From NCBI GenBank assembly GCA_021325365.1, contig JAJPHF010000011.1:1-34814 (forward strand): a stretch of 34,814 bases of DNA, given 5' to 3'. The notes beneath the pieces are model-generated. The model saw only the letters and a program-made list of their open reading frames with translations. It was not told the DNA's origin and did no database searches. Below, piece by piece: positions 7,665-15,749 of the stretch (positions within the stretch are counted from its first letter, which is position 1; each line of letters opens with the position of its first letter). A program made the position numbers and the translations under genes. This stretch comes from Pseudomonadota bacterium. Its GTDB lineage: Bacteria > Chloroflexota > UBA6077 > JAJPHF01.

Positions 7665-8840
7665 TTAGATAACGCCTTCAGCGCGCAGGGCCTCGACCTC
7701 GGCAGGAGTGTAGCCGAGCGCAGCCAGGACTTCGGCTGTATGTTGGCCGAGCAGCGGCGCGGGGGCGCGGATGGCGCCCGGCGTCTCGGACAGGCGCACT
7801 GGCACGCCCAACACGCGCGTCGGCCCGACCGCCGGGTGCTCCAGCGGCACCATCATCTCGTTTTCGACGATCTGCGGCTCGAAGAACACCTGGCGGCGCT
7901 CCAGCACCGGCGCGCACGGCACGTCGACCTCGTCCAGCAGCCGCAGCCACTCGCGCGACGGCCGGTAGGTGAACAGCTCCTCGATGATCGGGAAGACGTC
8001 GGCGCGGAACGCCGCGGCCTGCGCCGGATCGGTGAAGCGGGGATCGTCCGCCAGATGCTCCAGTTCCAGCAGCTTGCAGAGCCGCGCGAACTGGTCGGCC
8101 TGGAGCGCGCCGACGTTGATGTAGGCGTCGTCGGCGCAGCGGAAGACGCCGTAGGTCGGGCCGCCGTACTCCTCGTCGCCGCCGGGGTCGTTCTCCACCA
8201 GGATCAGGTCGTTGAGCTGCATGGCCAGCGCGGCCTGGAGCAGCGACGTTTCCACCTTCTGGCCGCGTCCCGTGCGCTCGCGCGCCCACAGCGCGCACAT
8301 GATGCCGTACGACAGCAGCATCGGGATCGAGCAGTCGGAGATCCACACGCCGGCGGTGATGGGCGTGCCGTCCGGCCCGCGCCGATACATCGCGCCGGCG
8401 AGGCCCTGGGTCATGCGGTCGTAGCCGCCCTTGTGGGCGTAGGGGCCTTTCGTGCCGTAGGCCGTGACCGAGGCGTAGACGAGCCGCGGGTTCACGGCGG
8501 CGAGCGCGTCGTAGCCGAGTCCCAGCCGCTCGGCCGTGCTCGTCCGCAGGTTGTGGATCAGCACGTCGGTGCGCTCGACGAGCTTGCGCAGCACTTCCTG
8601 GCCGCGCGGGGTGCGCACGTCGAGCGTGACGCTCTTCTTGTTGCGGTTGAAGGACATGAAGACGCGGCTGTTCTCGCGCACGTAGGCGGTCATGCCCAAG
8701 CGGCGGGCGCTGTCGCCCTTGCCGGGCGGCTCGATCTTGATGACTTCCGCCCCCTGGTCGGCCAGGTACATGCTCGTGCCTGGCCCGGCCATGTGCTGGG
8801 CGAGGTCGATCACCCGAATCCCTTCCAGCGCCGACGCCAT
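7665..8840 (-). CDS. CaiB/BaiF-family (type III) CoA-transferase
   Basis: A 391-residue family III CoA-transferase, which moves CoA between two carboxylic acids. Features include the N-terminal 'GIRVIDLAQHMAGPGTSMYLADQGAEVIKIE' type region (positions 7-37), 'NRNKKSVTLDV' at 65-75, and 'RTGRGQKVETSL' near 189. The aspartate that becomes acylated in formyl-CoA transferase (Asp169) is present as Asp169 in 'WISDCS'. Length is usual for the single-domain family. The ATG at 8840 has a GGGAGGTG ribosome site; the open frame continues far upstream only because of high GC. It is divergent from the crotonase gene at 9105, with 264 bases between them, suggesting a shared control region and a shared CoA-ester pathway. 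Exact acids are not deducible. Confidence 0.93.
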   Translation of the reverse strand: MASALEGIRVIDLAQHMAGPGTSMYLADQGAEVIKIEPPGKGDSARRLGMTAYVRENSRVFMSFNRNKKSVTLDVRTPRGQEVLRKLVERTDVLIHNLRTSTAERLGLGYDALAAVNPRLVYASVTAYGTKGPYAHKGGYDRMTQGLAGAMYRRGPDGTPITAGVWISDCSIPMLLSYGIMCALWARERTGRGQKVETSLLQAALAMQLNDLILVENDPGGDEEYGGPTYGVFRCADDAYINVGALQADQFARLCKLLELEHLADDPRFTDPAQAAAFRADVFPIIEELFTYRPSREWLRLLDEVDVPCAPVLERRQVFFEPQIVENEMMVPLEHPAVGPTRVLGVPVRLSETPGAIRAPAPLLGQHTAEVLAALGYTPAEVEALRAEGVI

Positions 8841-9104
8841 GCTACACCTCCCTGGTCGCGACGGTTCGGGCCAAGCCAGCAGGGCGCGGTTACCAGCACC
8901 CCTACCGTGGCCCCGGCGGCGGCAACCAGCGCGCGGCAAGCGGCACGCCAACACCCGCCGTGGGCCTCGCTGGCGCAATGATACAGCCTGGCCGCGCCCG
9001 GAGCATTCGGGGTATCCTGCGCCAGTCGCGGGACGGCGGCGGAGCGCGGGGCGGGGCGAGCGGCAGCCGACGGACGGCGCCGCCCGGGCGGGAGAGAGAG
9101 GCCG

Positions 9105-9875
9105 ATGGGACAGGTGCACTACGACAAGCAGGGCCGCATCGTGGTCGTCACGATGGAGGGCGACAACGACCTGAACATCGGCATGGTCGGCCCGGAGCTG
9201 TACGCGCGGCTGGACGAGTACGCGGCCGACGACGCGCTGTGGTGCTGCGTCATCACGGGCGCCGGCCAGCGCGCCTTCTCGGCCGGCGGCAACCTCCAGC
9301 GCATGGCGGCCGCCGGCGGCCCCGGGCGCGGCTCCGTCTGGGACCCGCCGCCGCCGAACGTGATCACCGGCCAGCCGCTCTGGAAGCCGCTCATCGCCGC
9401 CGTGAACGGCTACTGCATCGGCGCGGGCTGCATGCTCGCGCTCGCCTGTGACATCCGCATCGCGTCGGAGACCGCCCAGTTCGGCATCCCCGAGATCCAG
9501 TACGGCTTCCCGCCCGGCCTGGGCGCCCCCCAGCGGCTGCCGCGGACGATCGCGCTGGGCCCCGCGCTGGAGATGCTGCTGACGGGCGACCGCATCTCGG
9601 CGCAACAGGCGCTCCAGTGGGCGCTCGTGAACCGCGTGGTGCCGCAGGCGGCGCTCATGGACGAGGCGCTGCGGCTCGCCGGCCGCATTGTCGCCAACCC
9701 GCCGCTCGCCGTCCGCGCCACCAAGGAGCTGGTCTACCGTGGCCTCGAGATGTCGGTCGCGGACGGCATCCGCCTGTCGGGCCTGTTCGGCACGCTGAGC
9801 CGCGACACGGAGGACGCGCGCGAGGGGCTGCGCGCGTTCAAGGAGAAGCGCCCGCCGGAGTTCCAGGGGCGGTAG
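9105..9875 (+). CDS. Enoyl-CoA hydratase/isomerase (crotonase) family protein
   Basis: A 256-residue crotonase-fold protein acting on a CoA thioester. The oxyanion-hole regions are 'FSAGGNL' (58-64) and 'NGYCIGAGCMLALACD' (101-116). In rat mitochondrial enoyl-CoA hydratase the two catalytic glutamates are Glu144 and Glu164; here the second is kept (Glu130 in 'GIPEIQYG') but the first position is Met110. The protein may therefore not be a classical hydratase; isomerase, hydrolase or another crotonase reaction is possible. The start is well supported by GGGAGAGAGAGG. It is followed 79 bases later by a solute-binding lipoprotein gene and is divergent from a CoA-transferase. Family is certain; reaction is open. 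Confidence 0.93.
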   Translation: MGQVHYDKQGRIVVVTMEGDNDLNIGMVGPELYARLDEYAADDALWCCVITGAGQRAFSAGGNLQRMAAAGGPGRGSVWDPPPPNVITGQPLWKPLIAAVNGYCIGAGCMLALACDIRIASETAQFGIPEIQYGFPPGLGAPQRLPRTIALGPALEMLLTGDRISAQQALQWALVNRVVPQAALMDEALRLAGRIVANPPLAVRATKELVYRGLEMSVADGIRLSGLFGTLSRDTEDAREGLRAFKEKRPPEFQGR

Positions 9876-9954
9876 TTGGGGGATGGCAAGTTCGGGGCCA
9901 CGCCCAGGCCCCCGGCAGCCTGTAGCGCGGCATCCTCGGAGAGGCGGAGACGCG

Positions 9955-11073
9955 ATGTGGCGAGCGGCTGGCACGCTAGCAGTGGCGCTAGTGGTGGCAT
10001 GCGCAGGCGGACCGCGGGCGACGGCGTCGCGGCCGGAGGCTGGCAGCGCGGCCACCCGGGCGCTGGACGCGGCGCCGGGTCCGCCAGCCGCGACGATGAC
10101 CGCCACGGCCGGCGCTGCCACCACCAGCAGGCCCGCGGACCAGGAGGCCCCGCCGGAGAAAAGCACCCTCGCCATCGGGGCGGTGCTCACCGGGTCGCTG
10201 TACCTGCCGCTGATCGTGGCCGACGAGGCGGGCTACTTCGCGGCCCACGGGCTGAGCGTCGAGGTGAGCGGGCTGGCGGCGAGCGCGGCGGCGCAGGCGC
10301 TCGTCGCGGGCAGCGTGGACATGTACCTGGGCGGCGCGACGGCCATCGCCGCCCACCTGGCCGGCAACGACGTCATCTACGTCGGCGCCGCCGTGGACAA
10401 GAGCACCCTGATGCTGATCGGCGAGCCCGGCATCACGACGTTCCCAGACTTCCGCGGCAAGACGATCGCCACGACCTCGCCCGGCGCGTTCGGCGAGATC
10501 GCGCTGTTCCAGACGGCCAAGGAGTTCGGCATGCGGCCCGGCGAGGACTTTGCCCTCAACTACAGCGCCAACTCCGACACCGTGTACGCCGTGTTCCTCA
10601 GTGGGGCAACGCAGGGCGCGATCACCTCGCCGCCATCGTCGCTGCGACTGCTGGACGCGGGCTACCCGCTGGTCATCGACTACTATCAGCGTGGGCTGAA
10701 GATCGTCGGCCCCGGCGTCTCGGTCACGCGGGCGTTCACCAAGACGCACCCGAACACGATCAAAGCCTTCCTGCGCGCGTATCTGGACGCCACGAAGCGC
10801 ATCTTCGACGACCCGGCCTACGCTACCGACGTGACGCGCCGCTTCACGAAGGTGGACGACCCGAAGCTGCTCGCGCAGGACTACGAGTTGGGCCAGAAGG
10901 TGTGGAACAAGGACCTGACCGTGGATCGCGCGGCGATCGAGGTGGTGCTGCAGAACTCGCCGCTGCCCAACGCGAAAGACGCCGACCCAACCGACTTCTA
11001 CGACAACTCGCTGATCGGCGAAGTGAACGCGACCTATGGCGCGCGGCTGTTCCCCGAGCTGGCGCGGCGTTGA
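9955..11073 (+). CDS. ABC-type solute-binding lipoprotein (NMT1-like), paralogue of the 14438-15568 gene
   Basis: A 372-residue extracytoplasmic binding protein. The lipobox VVAC gives Cys16 as the lipid anchor, followed by a long Ala/Thr/Pro linker to about residue 70. The domain starts with 'LAIGAVLTGSLYLPLIVADEAGYF', a typical NMT1/TauA-like opening, with a 'GSVDMYLGG' strand near residue 125 and 'DFRGKTIATTSPGAFGE' near 170. Its C-terminal half closely resembles the minus-strand lipoprotein at 14438-15568; both contain 'NSPLPNA', then 'DFYDNSLI' and 'NATY'. The two genes are therefore duplicates or were imported together. The ATG at 9955 is chosen over an upstream frame extension because GGAGAGGCGGAG and a proper signal peptide follow from it. 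No permease or ATPase is adjacent. The stop is 5 bases from a convergent gene. Confidence 0.92.
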   Translation: MWRAAGTLAVALVVACAGGPRATASRPEAGSAATRALDAAPGPPAATMTATAGAATTSRPADQEAPPEKSTLAIGAVLTGSLYLPLIVADEAGYFAAHGLSVEVSGLAASAAAQALVAGSVDMYLGGATAIAAHLAGNDVIYVGAAVDKSTLMLIGEPGITTFPDFRGKTIATTSPGAFGEIALFQTAKEFGMRPGEDFALNYSANSDTVYAVFLSGATQGAITSPPSSLRLLDAGYPLVIDYYQRGLKIVGPGVSVTRAFTKTHPNTIKAFLRAYLDATKRIFDDPAYATDVTRRFTKVDDPKLLAQDYELGQKVWNKDLTVDRAAIEVVLQNSPLPNAKDADPTDFYDNSLIGEVNATYGARLFPELARR

Positions 11074-11078
11074 AGATC

Positions 11079-11435
11079 CTACCTATGAGGACGGCGGTCT
11101 GTCCCGACGCTGGCTGCGGCGCGTGCGTCCTGATACTCCTCGTCGCCATCCCAATCCGCTGCTGGCATGACGGATCGCCACCGTGTCAGCACGGGCCGTC
11201 GCAATTCAGGACTCCAGCCAAGCCAGAAGGCAAACACGGCGCCGGTTGAGTTCACAACGTAGCCACTAATTTGCTCGATCCGGTCGGAATCACCAGTTTC
11301 TGGTACGTACCGCCCCTCCCCTGTCACCCAGAATAGGCCGTAGGGTCCTACACCGATCTCGGGCTGCTGCCGAAGCAGCCGATCGAGCACTTGCCACTGC
11401 GCTCTACCCGTGGACGCGGCCGGATTAACGTTCAT
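11079..11435 (-). CDS. Uncharacterised small protein, possible partner/immunity protein of the upstream gene
   Basis: A 118-residue protein I cannot assign to a named family. It has a central 'GPYGLFWVTGEGRYVPE' and 'SGYVVNSTGAVFAFWLGW', suggesting a compact beta-rich domain, and a charged tail. Its ATG at 11435 is preceded by GAGGAA that overlaps the stop codon of the gene at 11445-11762; only 9 bases separate the two genes, so translation is probably coupled. Third-position GC is lower than in the neighbouring enzymes. Because the upstream gene has toxin-like features, this one may be a neutralising partner, but that is inference from position only. The coding call itself is reasonably sure from gene packing and composition. 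Confidence 0.6.
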   Translation of the reverse strand: MNVNPAASTGRAQWQVLDRLLRQQPEIGVGPYGLFWVTGEGRYVPETGDSDRIEQISGYVVNSTGAVFAFWLGWSPELRRPVLTRWRSVMPAADWDGDEEYQDARAAASVGTDRRPHR

Positions 11436-11444
11436 ACGCGTTCC

Positions 11445-11762
11445 TCAGTGTCGCCGGTAGCTGGAGTTAGGAAGACTCAGTACATAGTCTTCGCCATTCT
11501 CAGGCCCGAAGTGCGTTAAAATCCGCGCCCCGTCGCCTCGCAGCACCGTCAGGAGCCCGGTCTCCGGATCGAAGTACCCGATACGCGGTCGGCCGGAGGC
11601 TCGATCGTCGTACGTGAATCGTACCCCATCTCGGATCGTGGCGCGGGCGCTCGCATCGTATTCAAGGATGCCCGTGCAATTGGTGTCCCAGCGATGTGCT
11701 GCGTAATGATCAGCTAGCTCCTCGGCATCAGCCCATGGAGCTTGCGCCTCGTCCATCACCAT
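11445..11762 (-). CDS. Small protein, possibly a BECR-fold RNase-like toxin domain
   Basis: A 105-residue protein with an N-terminal helix 'EELADHYAAHRW' and then a beta-rich part: 'GVRFTYDD', 'GRPRIGYFDPETGLLTVLRG' and a C-terminal 'ILTHFGPENGEDYV'. This order (helix; a strand with R-Y/F; a strand 'fgvl..dG'; then an 'I-T-x-F/Y' strand) is reminiscent of C-terminal RNase domains of polymorphic toxins in the barnase-EndoU-colicin-RelE superfamily. His near the end ('THF') could be catalytic. It has no secretion or delivery domain. Starts at 11762 and 11756 are both possible; the ribosome site is weak. It forms a tight minus-strand pair with the 118-residue gene downstream. The toxin reading is inference from motif layout and pairing; an unrelated conserved hypothetical is the alternative. 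Confidence 0.55.
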   Translation of the reverse strand: MVMDEAQAPWADAEELADHYAAHRWDTNCTGILEYDASARATIRDGVRFTYDDRASGRPRIGYFDPETGLLTVLRGDGARILTHFGPENGEDYVLSLPNSSYRRH

Positions 11763-11778
11763 TATCCCGGGCCGCAGG

Positions 11779-11806
11779 ATCTATGCCATCTGGCTCATCC
11801 TAGCAA
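11779..11806 (-). promoter_or_regulatory. Possible promoter for the small gene pair
   Basis: On the minus strand TTGCTA (11801-11806) and ATAGAT (11779-11784) are 16 bases apart, close upstream of the start at 11762. This stretch is AT-richer than most of the window. The match is imperfect. Confidence 0.3.
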
Positions 11807-11925
11807 ACGACCCGGCAGGGCGATTATTACAGCCGCAACTCTATTGCTATCCTATCCTCCGGCCAAGAATTCGTACAGTCCGTCGGGTCGCGTGTACAGC
11901 CCGGCCGAGTCAGCCACAGCCAGGG

Positions 11926-14349
11926 TCAGGCGAGCACGCCGTCTTCGGTGAGCTGGGCGATCTCGGCAGGGGAGAGGCCGAGGAGGTCGCCGAAGACGTA
12001 GGCGTTGTCCTGGCCGAGCGTGGGAGCGTGGCGCCGGATGGCGCCGGGCGTGTCCGAGAGGTGGATGGTCAGGCCGGGGTAGTCCAGCGGGCCGAGGGCG
12101 GGCTGGTCGATCGTGCGGAAGAAGCCGCGCGCCCGCAGGTGGGGGTCGGCGGGCACTTCGTGGGCGGCGCGCACCATGGCCGCGGGCACGCCGGCCGCTT
12201 GCAGCCGCGCCTCGACCGCCCCTGGGCTGAGCGTGCGCGTCCAGGCCGCCACGTGCGCGTCGAGCGCGGCCGCTGCGGCCAGCCGCCCGGCCCGGGTAGC
12301 GTAGGCGGGGTCGGCGGCCCAGGCGGGGCGGCCGAGCGCGGCGCCGAAGCGCTGCCACTCGTCGTCGCTCGTCACGTCGATCACGCACCAGGCGTCCTCG
12401 CCCCGGCAGGGATAGCACCCGGACGGCGCGTGGTACGGGCTGCGGTTGCCCAGGGCGGCGGGGACGTGGCCGTTGACGAGATAGTCGAGGTAGGCGGTGC
12501 CCAGCATGGCCGCGGCCGTCTCGAGCTGGGCCAGGTCGATGTGCAGGCCACGCCCGGTGCGCTCGCGGTACAGCAGCGCGGCCAGCACAGCGACGACCGC
12601 GTGCTCGGCGGCGATGTAGTCCACGAACGAGCCGTGGCTGTAGCCCCACAGGCTCGTGAGGCCGGAGTAGGCGTGCAGCAGGCTGCCGTAGGTCACGTAG
12701 TCGCGGAGCGGGCCGGTGCGGCCGAGGCCCTGCATGTCGAGCAGGATGATGTCGGGCCGCAGCGCGCGCAGGCCGTCGTAGTCGAAGCCCCAGCCCTGCA
12801 TGACGCGCAGGCTGAAGTTCTCGGTCACGACGTCGGCCGTGCGGACCAGGCGGCGGACTAGCTCGCGGCCCCGCTCCTGGCTGAGATCGACGGCCACGCC
12901 GCGCTTGTTGCGGTTGAAGTGGACGAAGCCCGGCGCGACGCTGGCGCCGCTCGGCTCGACGTAAGGGCCGCCGAAGCCGCGCGTGTTGTCGGGCCGGCGG
13001 CGCGACTCCAGCTTGATGACCTCGGCGCCGTAGTCGGCCAGGTAGCGGCTGGCGGTCGGGCCGGCGAAGGCGGTGCTGAACGCCAGCACGCGGATGCCCG
13101 CGAGCGGGAGCGCCGGCGCGGCCGCCCGGGCGGCCGGGTCGGCCGGCACGGAGGCGGTCGTCCCGGCCGGCGGCCGATCGGCGCGAGCGGCAGGGGCGGC
13201 AAGCTCGTGCAGGATGGCGGCGTTGTGCTCGCCCACGCGGGGCGCCGGGCGGCGCAGCGCCCAGCCGGCCTCGCTGAAGCAGTAGGGCGCGCCGGGCATC
13301 AGGTGCGGCCCCAGGCTCGGGCTGGTGGCGGGAACGAAGAAGCCGCGGGCGGCGACGTGCGGCGCGGCGATGAAATCCGGCACCTCGCTCACGGGCAGCG
13401 CCGGCACGCGCAGCCGCTGGCCCTCGGCGACGACCTCGGCCACCGCTCGGTCGCGCAGGGCGCGCGCGACGGCGGCAGTCAGCTCCGCGTGCGCGGCGGC
13501 GCGGCCCTCGCGGCTGTTCCACTCGGGCCGCTCCAGCTCCGGCGGATGGCCGAGCAGCTCCTTCAGGCCGTCCCACTGCGCGGGCATGATGATGCACAGC
13601 TCGACCGTGCCGTCGCGGCAGGTGTACTTGCCGGAGGGCGGGGTGCGGGGGTTGTGCTGGCCGAAGCGGCCGTGGTCGCCCTGGCCGGGCAGGGCAGGGG
13701 CCAGCTGGGCGGCGAGCACTTCCAGCGCCGCCACGTCGACGTGCTGGCCGCGGCCGGTGCGGCGGCGCGCGAGCAGGGCGCAGAGCGTGCCGGCGGCGGC
13801 GTCCACGGCCGCCAGGTCGAAGGCGAGCTGGCCGGGCGCGGCCACCGGCGGCCCCGCCGGCTCGCCGATCGACTTCATCAGGCCGCTCATGGCGAACACG
13901 ACCAGGCTGGTGGCGCGGGAGCGGGCATACGGCCCGTCGTGGCCGAAGCCGCTCAGCGACGTGACCACCAGCCGCGAGTTCAGTCTGTGCAGCGTCGCGT
14001 AGCCGAGGCCGAGCGCCTCGGCTTCGGCTGGCGCGGCCGTCGTCAGCACGGCGTCGGCGGTGGCCGCCAGGCGCCGGAACGTCTCCTGTCCCTCGGGCCG
14101 CACCAGGTCGAGGGCAAGGCTGCGCTTGTTCGTGTTGTAGTACGCGAAGAACAGGCTGCCCTCGGGATCGGGGCGGTCGTCCTTGAACGGCCCGAGCGCC
14201 CGGGCGGGATCGCCGCCCGGCGGCTCGATCTTGATCACGTCCGCGCCGAGATCGGCGAGCAGCTTGCCGCAGTACTGGCCCCAGGGCGCGCACACTTCGA
14301 GCACACGGTAGCCCTGGAGCGCGCCGTCGGCGGGCGGATGCTCGTTCAC
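11926..14349 (-). CDS. Double-domain CaiB/BaiF-family CoA-transferase fusion
   Basis: An 807-residue protein made of two complete type III CoA-transferase domains in tandem. The first (about 13-400) begins 'GYRVLEVCAPWGQYCGKLLADLGADV' and has 'NTNKRSLALDL' and 'RTGRGQHVDVA'. After an Ala/Pro linker (about 385-418), the second begins 'GIRVLAFSTAFAGPTASRYLADYGAEV' and has 'NRNKRGVAVDL' and 'RTGRGLHIDLA'. Each domain keeps an aspartate at the site acylated in formyl-CoA transferase ('LAFDLAA' and 'SFVDYIA'), so both could be active. The single-domain enzyme normally works as an interlocked dimer; the fusion may imitate that dimer. The start is GTG at 14349 with a weak AGAG site and an extended -10 promoter 43 bases upstream. 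It lies downstream of an NMT1-like lipoprotein and an amidohydrolase, all minus strand. Confidence 0.92.
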   Translation of the reverse strand: MNEHPPADGALQGYRVLEVCAPWGQYCGKLLADLGADVIKIEPPGGDPARALGPFKDDRPDPEGSLFFAYYNTNKRSLALDLVRPEGQETFRRLAATADAVLTTAAPAEAEALGLGYATLHRLNSRLVVTSLSGFGHDGPYARSRATSLVVFAMSGLMKSIGEPAGPPVAAPGQLAFDLAAVDAAAGTLCALLARRRTGRGQHVDVAALEVLAAQLAPALPGQGDHGRFGQHNPRTPPSGKYTCRDGTVELCIIMPAQWDGLKELLGHPPELERPEWNSREGRAAAHAELTAAVARALRDRAVAEVVAEGQRLRVPALPVSEVPDFIAAPHVAARGFFVPATSPSLGPHLMPGAPYCFSEAGWALRRPAPRVGEHNAAILHELAAPAARADRPPAGTTASVPADPAARAAAPALPLAGIRVLAFSTAFAGPTASRYLADYGAEVIKLESRRRPDNTRGFGGPYVEPSGASVAPGFVHFNRNKRGVAVDLSQERGRELVRRLVRTADVVTENFSLRVMQGWGFDYDGLRALRPDIILLDMQGLGRTGPLRDYVTYGSLLHAYSGLTSLWGYSHGSFVDYIAAEHAVVAVLAALLYRERTGRGLHIDLAQLETAAAMLGTAYLDYLVNGHVPAALGNRSPYHAPSGCYPCRGEDAWCVIDVTSDDEWQRFGAALGRPAWAADPAYATRAGRLAAAAALDAHVAAWTRTLSPGAVEARLQAAGVPAAMVRAAHEVPADPHLRARGFFRTIDQPALGPLDYPGLTIHLSDTPGAIRRHAPTLGQDNAYVFGDLLGLSPAEIAQLTEDGVLA

Positions 14350-14391
14350 GGCTCTCTACTCTGGTTGGGCGCATTGAGCGGCGACCGGCGG

Positions 14392-14400
14392 ATTGTAGCA
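14392..14400 (-). promoter_or_regulatory. Extended -10 promoter for the double CoA-transferase gene
   Basis: On the minus strand the sequence TGCTACAAT matches an extended -10 box (TGn plus TACAAT) about 43 bases upstream of the GTG at 14349. No strong -35 box is present, as is common for extended -10 promoters. Confidence 0.5.
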
Positions 14401-14437
14401 CGGGGCGCGGCGTCGGCGGACGAGCCCCGATGCCAGG

Positions 14438-15568
14438 TTACGGCGTGGGGTGGAGCACCTCTGGGAAGAGGACGGCCGCGTAGGTGGCGTTGATCTCGGC
14501 GATGAGCGAGTTGTCGTAGAAGTCGGCCGGATTGGCGTCGCGGGCGTTGGGGAGCGGCGAGTTCTCCAACACGATGGCGATCGAGGCCGGATCGACCGTC
14601 ATGTCCCGGTTCCACAGGCGGTAGCCCAGCTCATAGTCCTCGGCCAACAACTGTGGGTCGTCTACCTGGGCGCGCTGCCCGTGGATCGCCATCGCAAACT
14701 CGCGGTCGTCGACAGCCCGCCGCATGCCGTCGAGCAGGGCGCGCATGTAAGCTTTGAGCGTGTTCGGGTTCTCGCGGGCGAAGCCGCGCGTCACGGCCAG
14801 CGCCGGCCCGATAATCTTGAGCCCCTGCCGGTAGTAATCCACGATCACCGGGAACCCGTCGCGGGCGAGCTCGGTGCTGTTCGGCGGCGTGATGATCGTG
14901 CCCTGGCTGCTGCCCGAGCGAAAGGCGGCGGCAGTGGCCGCGCCGCTCGGGTAGTAGCTGATCTCAAAGTCCTCGTGGGGCACCAGGCCGTACTCGTGGG
15001 CCGTGTGGAGCAGGGCGATCTCGCCGAAGGCGCCGGCGGCGCCCGTGGCGACGTTCTTGCCACGGAGATCGGTGAAGCGCGTGAGGCCGTGGTCGCCGAA
15101 CAGGGTCAGCGAACTGCGGTCCACGAGCGAAGCGACGTAGATGATGTCGGCACCACCCAGGCGGGCGGCGATGGCCGCGGTGCCGCCCTGGTAGATGTCG
15201 ATCGTGCCCGAGACGAGTCCCTGCACGGCGACGTTGGGAGCAACCGTGCTCACGGTGACGGCGAGGCCGTGCCGCTCGAGGTAGCCGGCCGCGTTCGCCA
15301 CGTGCAGCGGCAGCCCCGTGCTGCTAACACCGGCCTCGGCCACCGCGAGCATCGCCTTCTCGGGAAGGGCGCCGGGTGCCAGCGCCGGAACGGCGGGCGC
15401 CGGCGCGCTTGCCGCGGCCGGTGTGGCGCGGCTGGTGGGCGCCAGCGCGCCAGGCGGCGCGGCCGGCTCTGGCGCGCACGCGAGCATCACTAGCAGCGCC
15501 AGGACCCCGAGCGCGCGAGCCGCGCGGGGGCGCCCGCGCGCGGTTTGGTGACGCGCATCCTGCCGCAT
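14438..15568 (-). CDS. ABC-type solute-binding lipoprotein (NMT1-like), paralogue of the 9955-11073 gene
   Basis: A 376-residue binding protein. A basic N-region (about 1-19) precedes a hydrophobic core ending in lipobox MLAC with Cys31, then a Pro/Ala linker to about residue 75. The domain opens with 'LPLHVANAAGYLERHGLAVTV' and has 'GTIDIYQGG', 'DLRGKNVATGAAGAFGE' and 'DYYRQGLKIIGPALAVTRGF', matching the lipoprotein at 9955 in order and spacing. The C-terminus 'DFYDNSLIAEINATY' is nearly the same in both. The ATG at 15568 is supported by AGGGGA eight bases upstream. It follows the amidohydrolase gene after 181 bases that contain a 52-bp hairpin repeat, and precedes the double CoA-transferase. 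No transporter membrane subunit is present. Confidence 0.92.
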   Translation of the reverse strand: MRQDARHQTARGRPRAARALGVLALLVMLACAPEPAAPPGALAPTSRATPAAASAPAPAVPALAPGALPEKAMLAVAEAGVSSTGLPLHVANAAGYLERHGLAVTVSTVAPNVAVQGLVSGTIDIYQGGTAAIAARLGGADIIYVASLVDRSSLTLFGDHGLTRFTDLRGKNVATGAAGAFGEIALLHTAHEYGLVPHEDFEISYYPSGAATAAAFRSGSSQGTIITPPNSTELARDGFPVIVDYYRQGLKIIGPALAVTRGFARENPNTLKAYMRALLDGMRRAVDDREFAMAIHGQRAQVDDPQLLAEDYELGYRLWNRDMTVDPASIAIVLENSPLPNARDANPADFYDNSLIAEINATYAAVLFPEVLHPTP

Positions 15569-15603
15569 GGCTACGTCCCCTGCAGGCCACACCGCCGGGG
15601 GAT

Positions 15604-15655
15604 GCCGGGGCTGCGGCCCGACGGCCGTGGGCGGCCATGAGAGCCGCCCCTACGA
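15604..15655 (+). repeat. 52-bp dispersed hairpin repeat, copy 1
   Basis: It shares length and sequence with copies at 17048-17099 and 30479-30530. The 3' half folds as GGGCGGC/GCCGCCC with a 7-base loop CATGAGA, followed by CCTACGA. It lies between the amidohydrolase and the lipoprotein gene. Confidence 0.85.
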
Positions 15656-15749
15656 GTAGCCGCCGTCCGGCGGTGCACGCTGAACCAGCGATCCAGGCCA
15701 CAGCCGTGGCGGCAACCGCGCCCGCCGCCGGCCAGCATGCGCGTCGCCC

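Noticed and set aside
8841..10190. Minus-strand extension of the CoA-transferase frame to 841 residues
   Set aside because: It overlaps the crotonase gene, is low-complexity, and the ATG at 8840 has a strong ribosome site and the correct family N-terminus.
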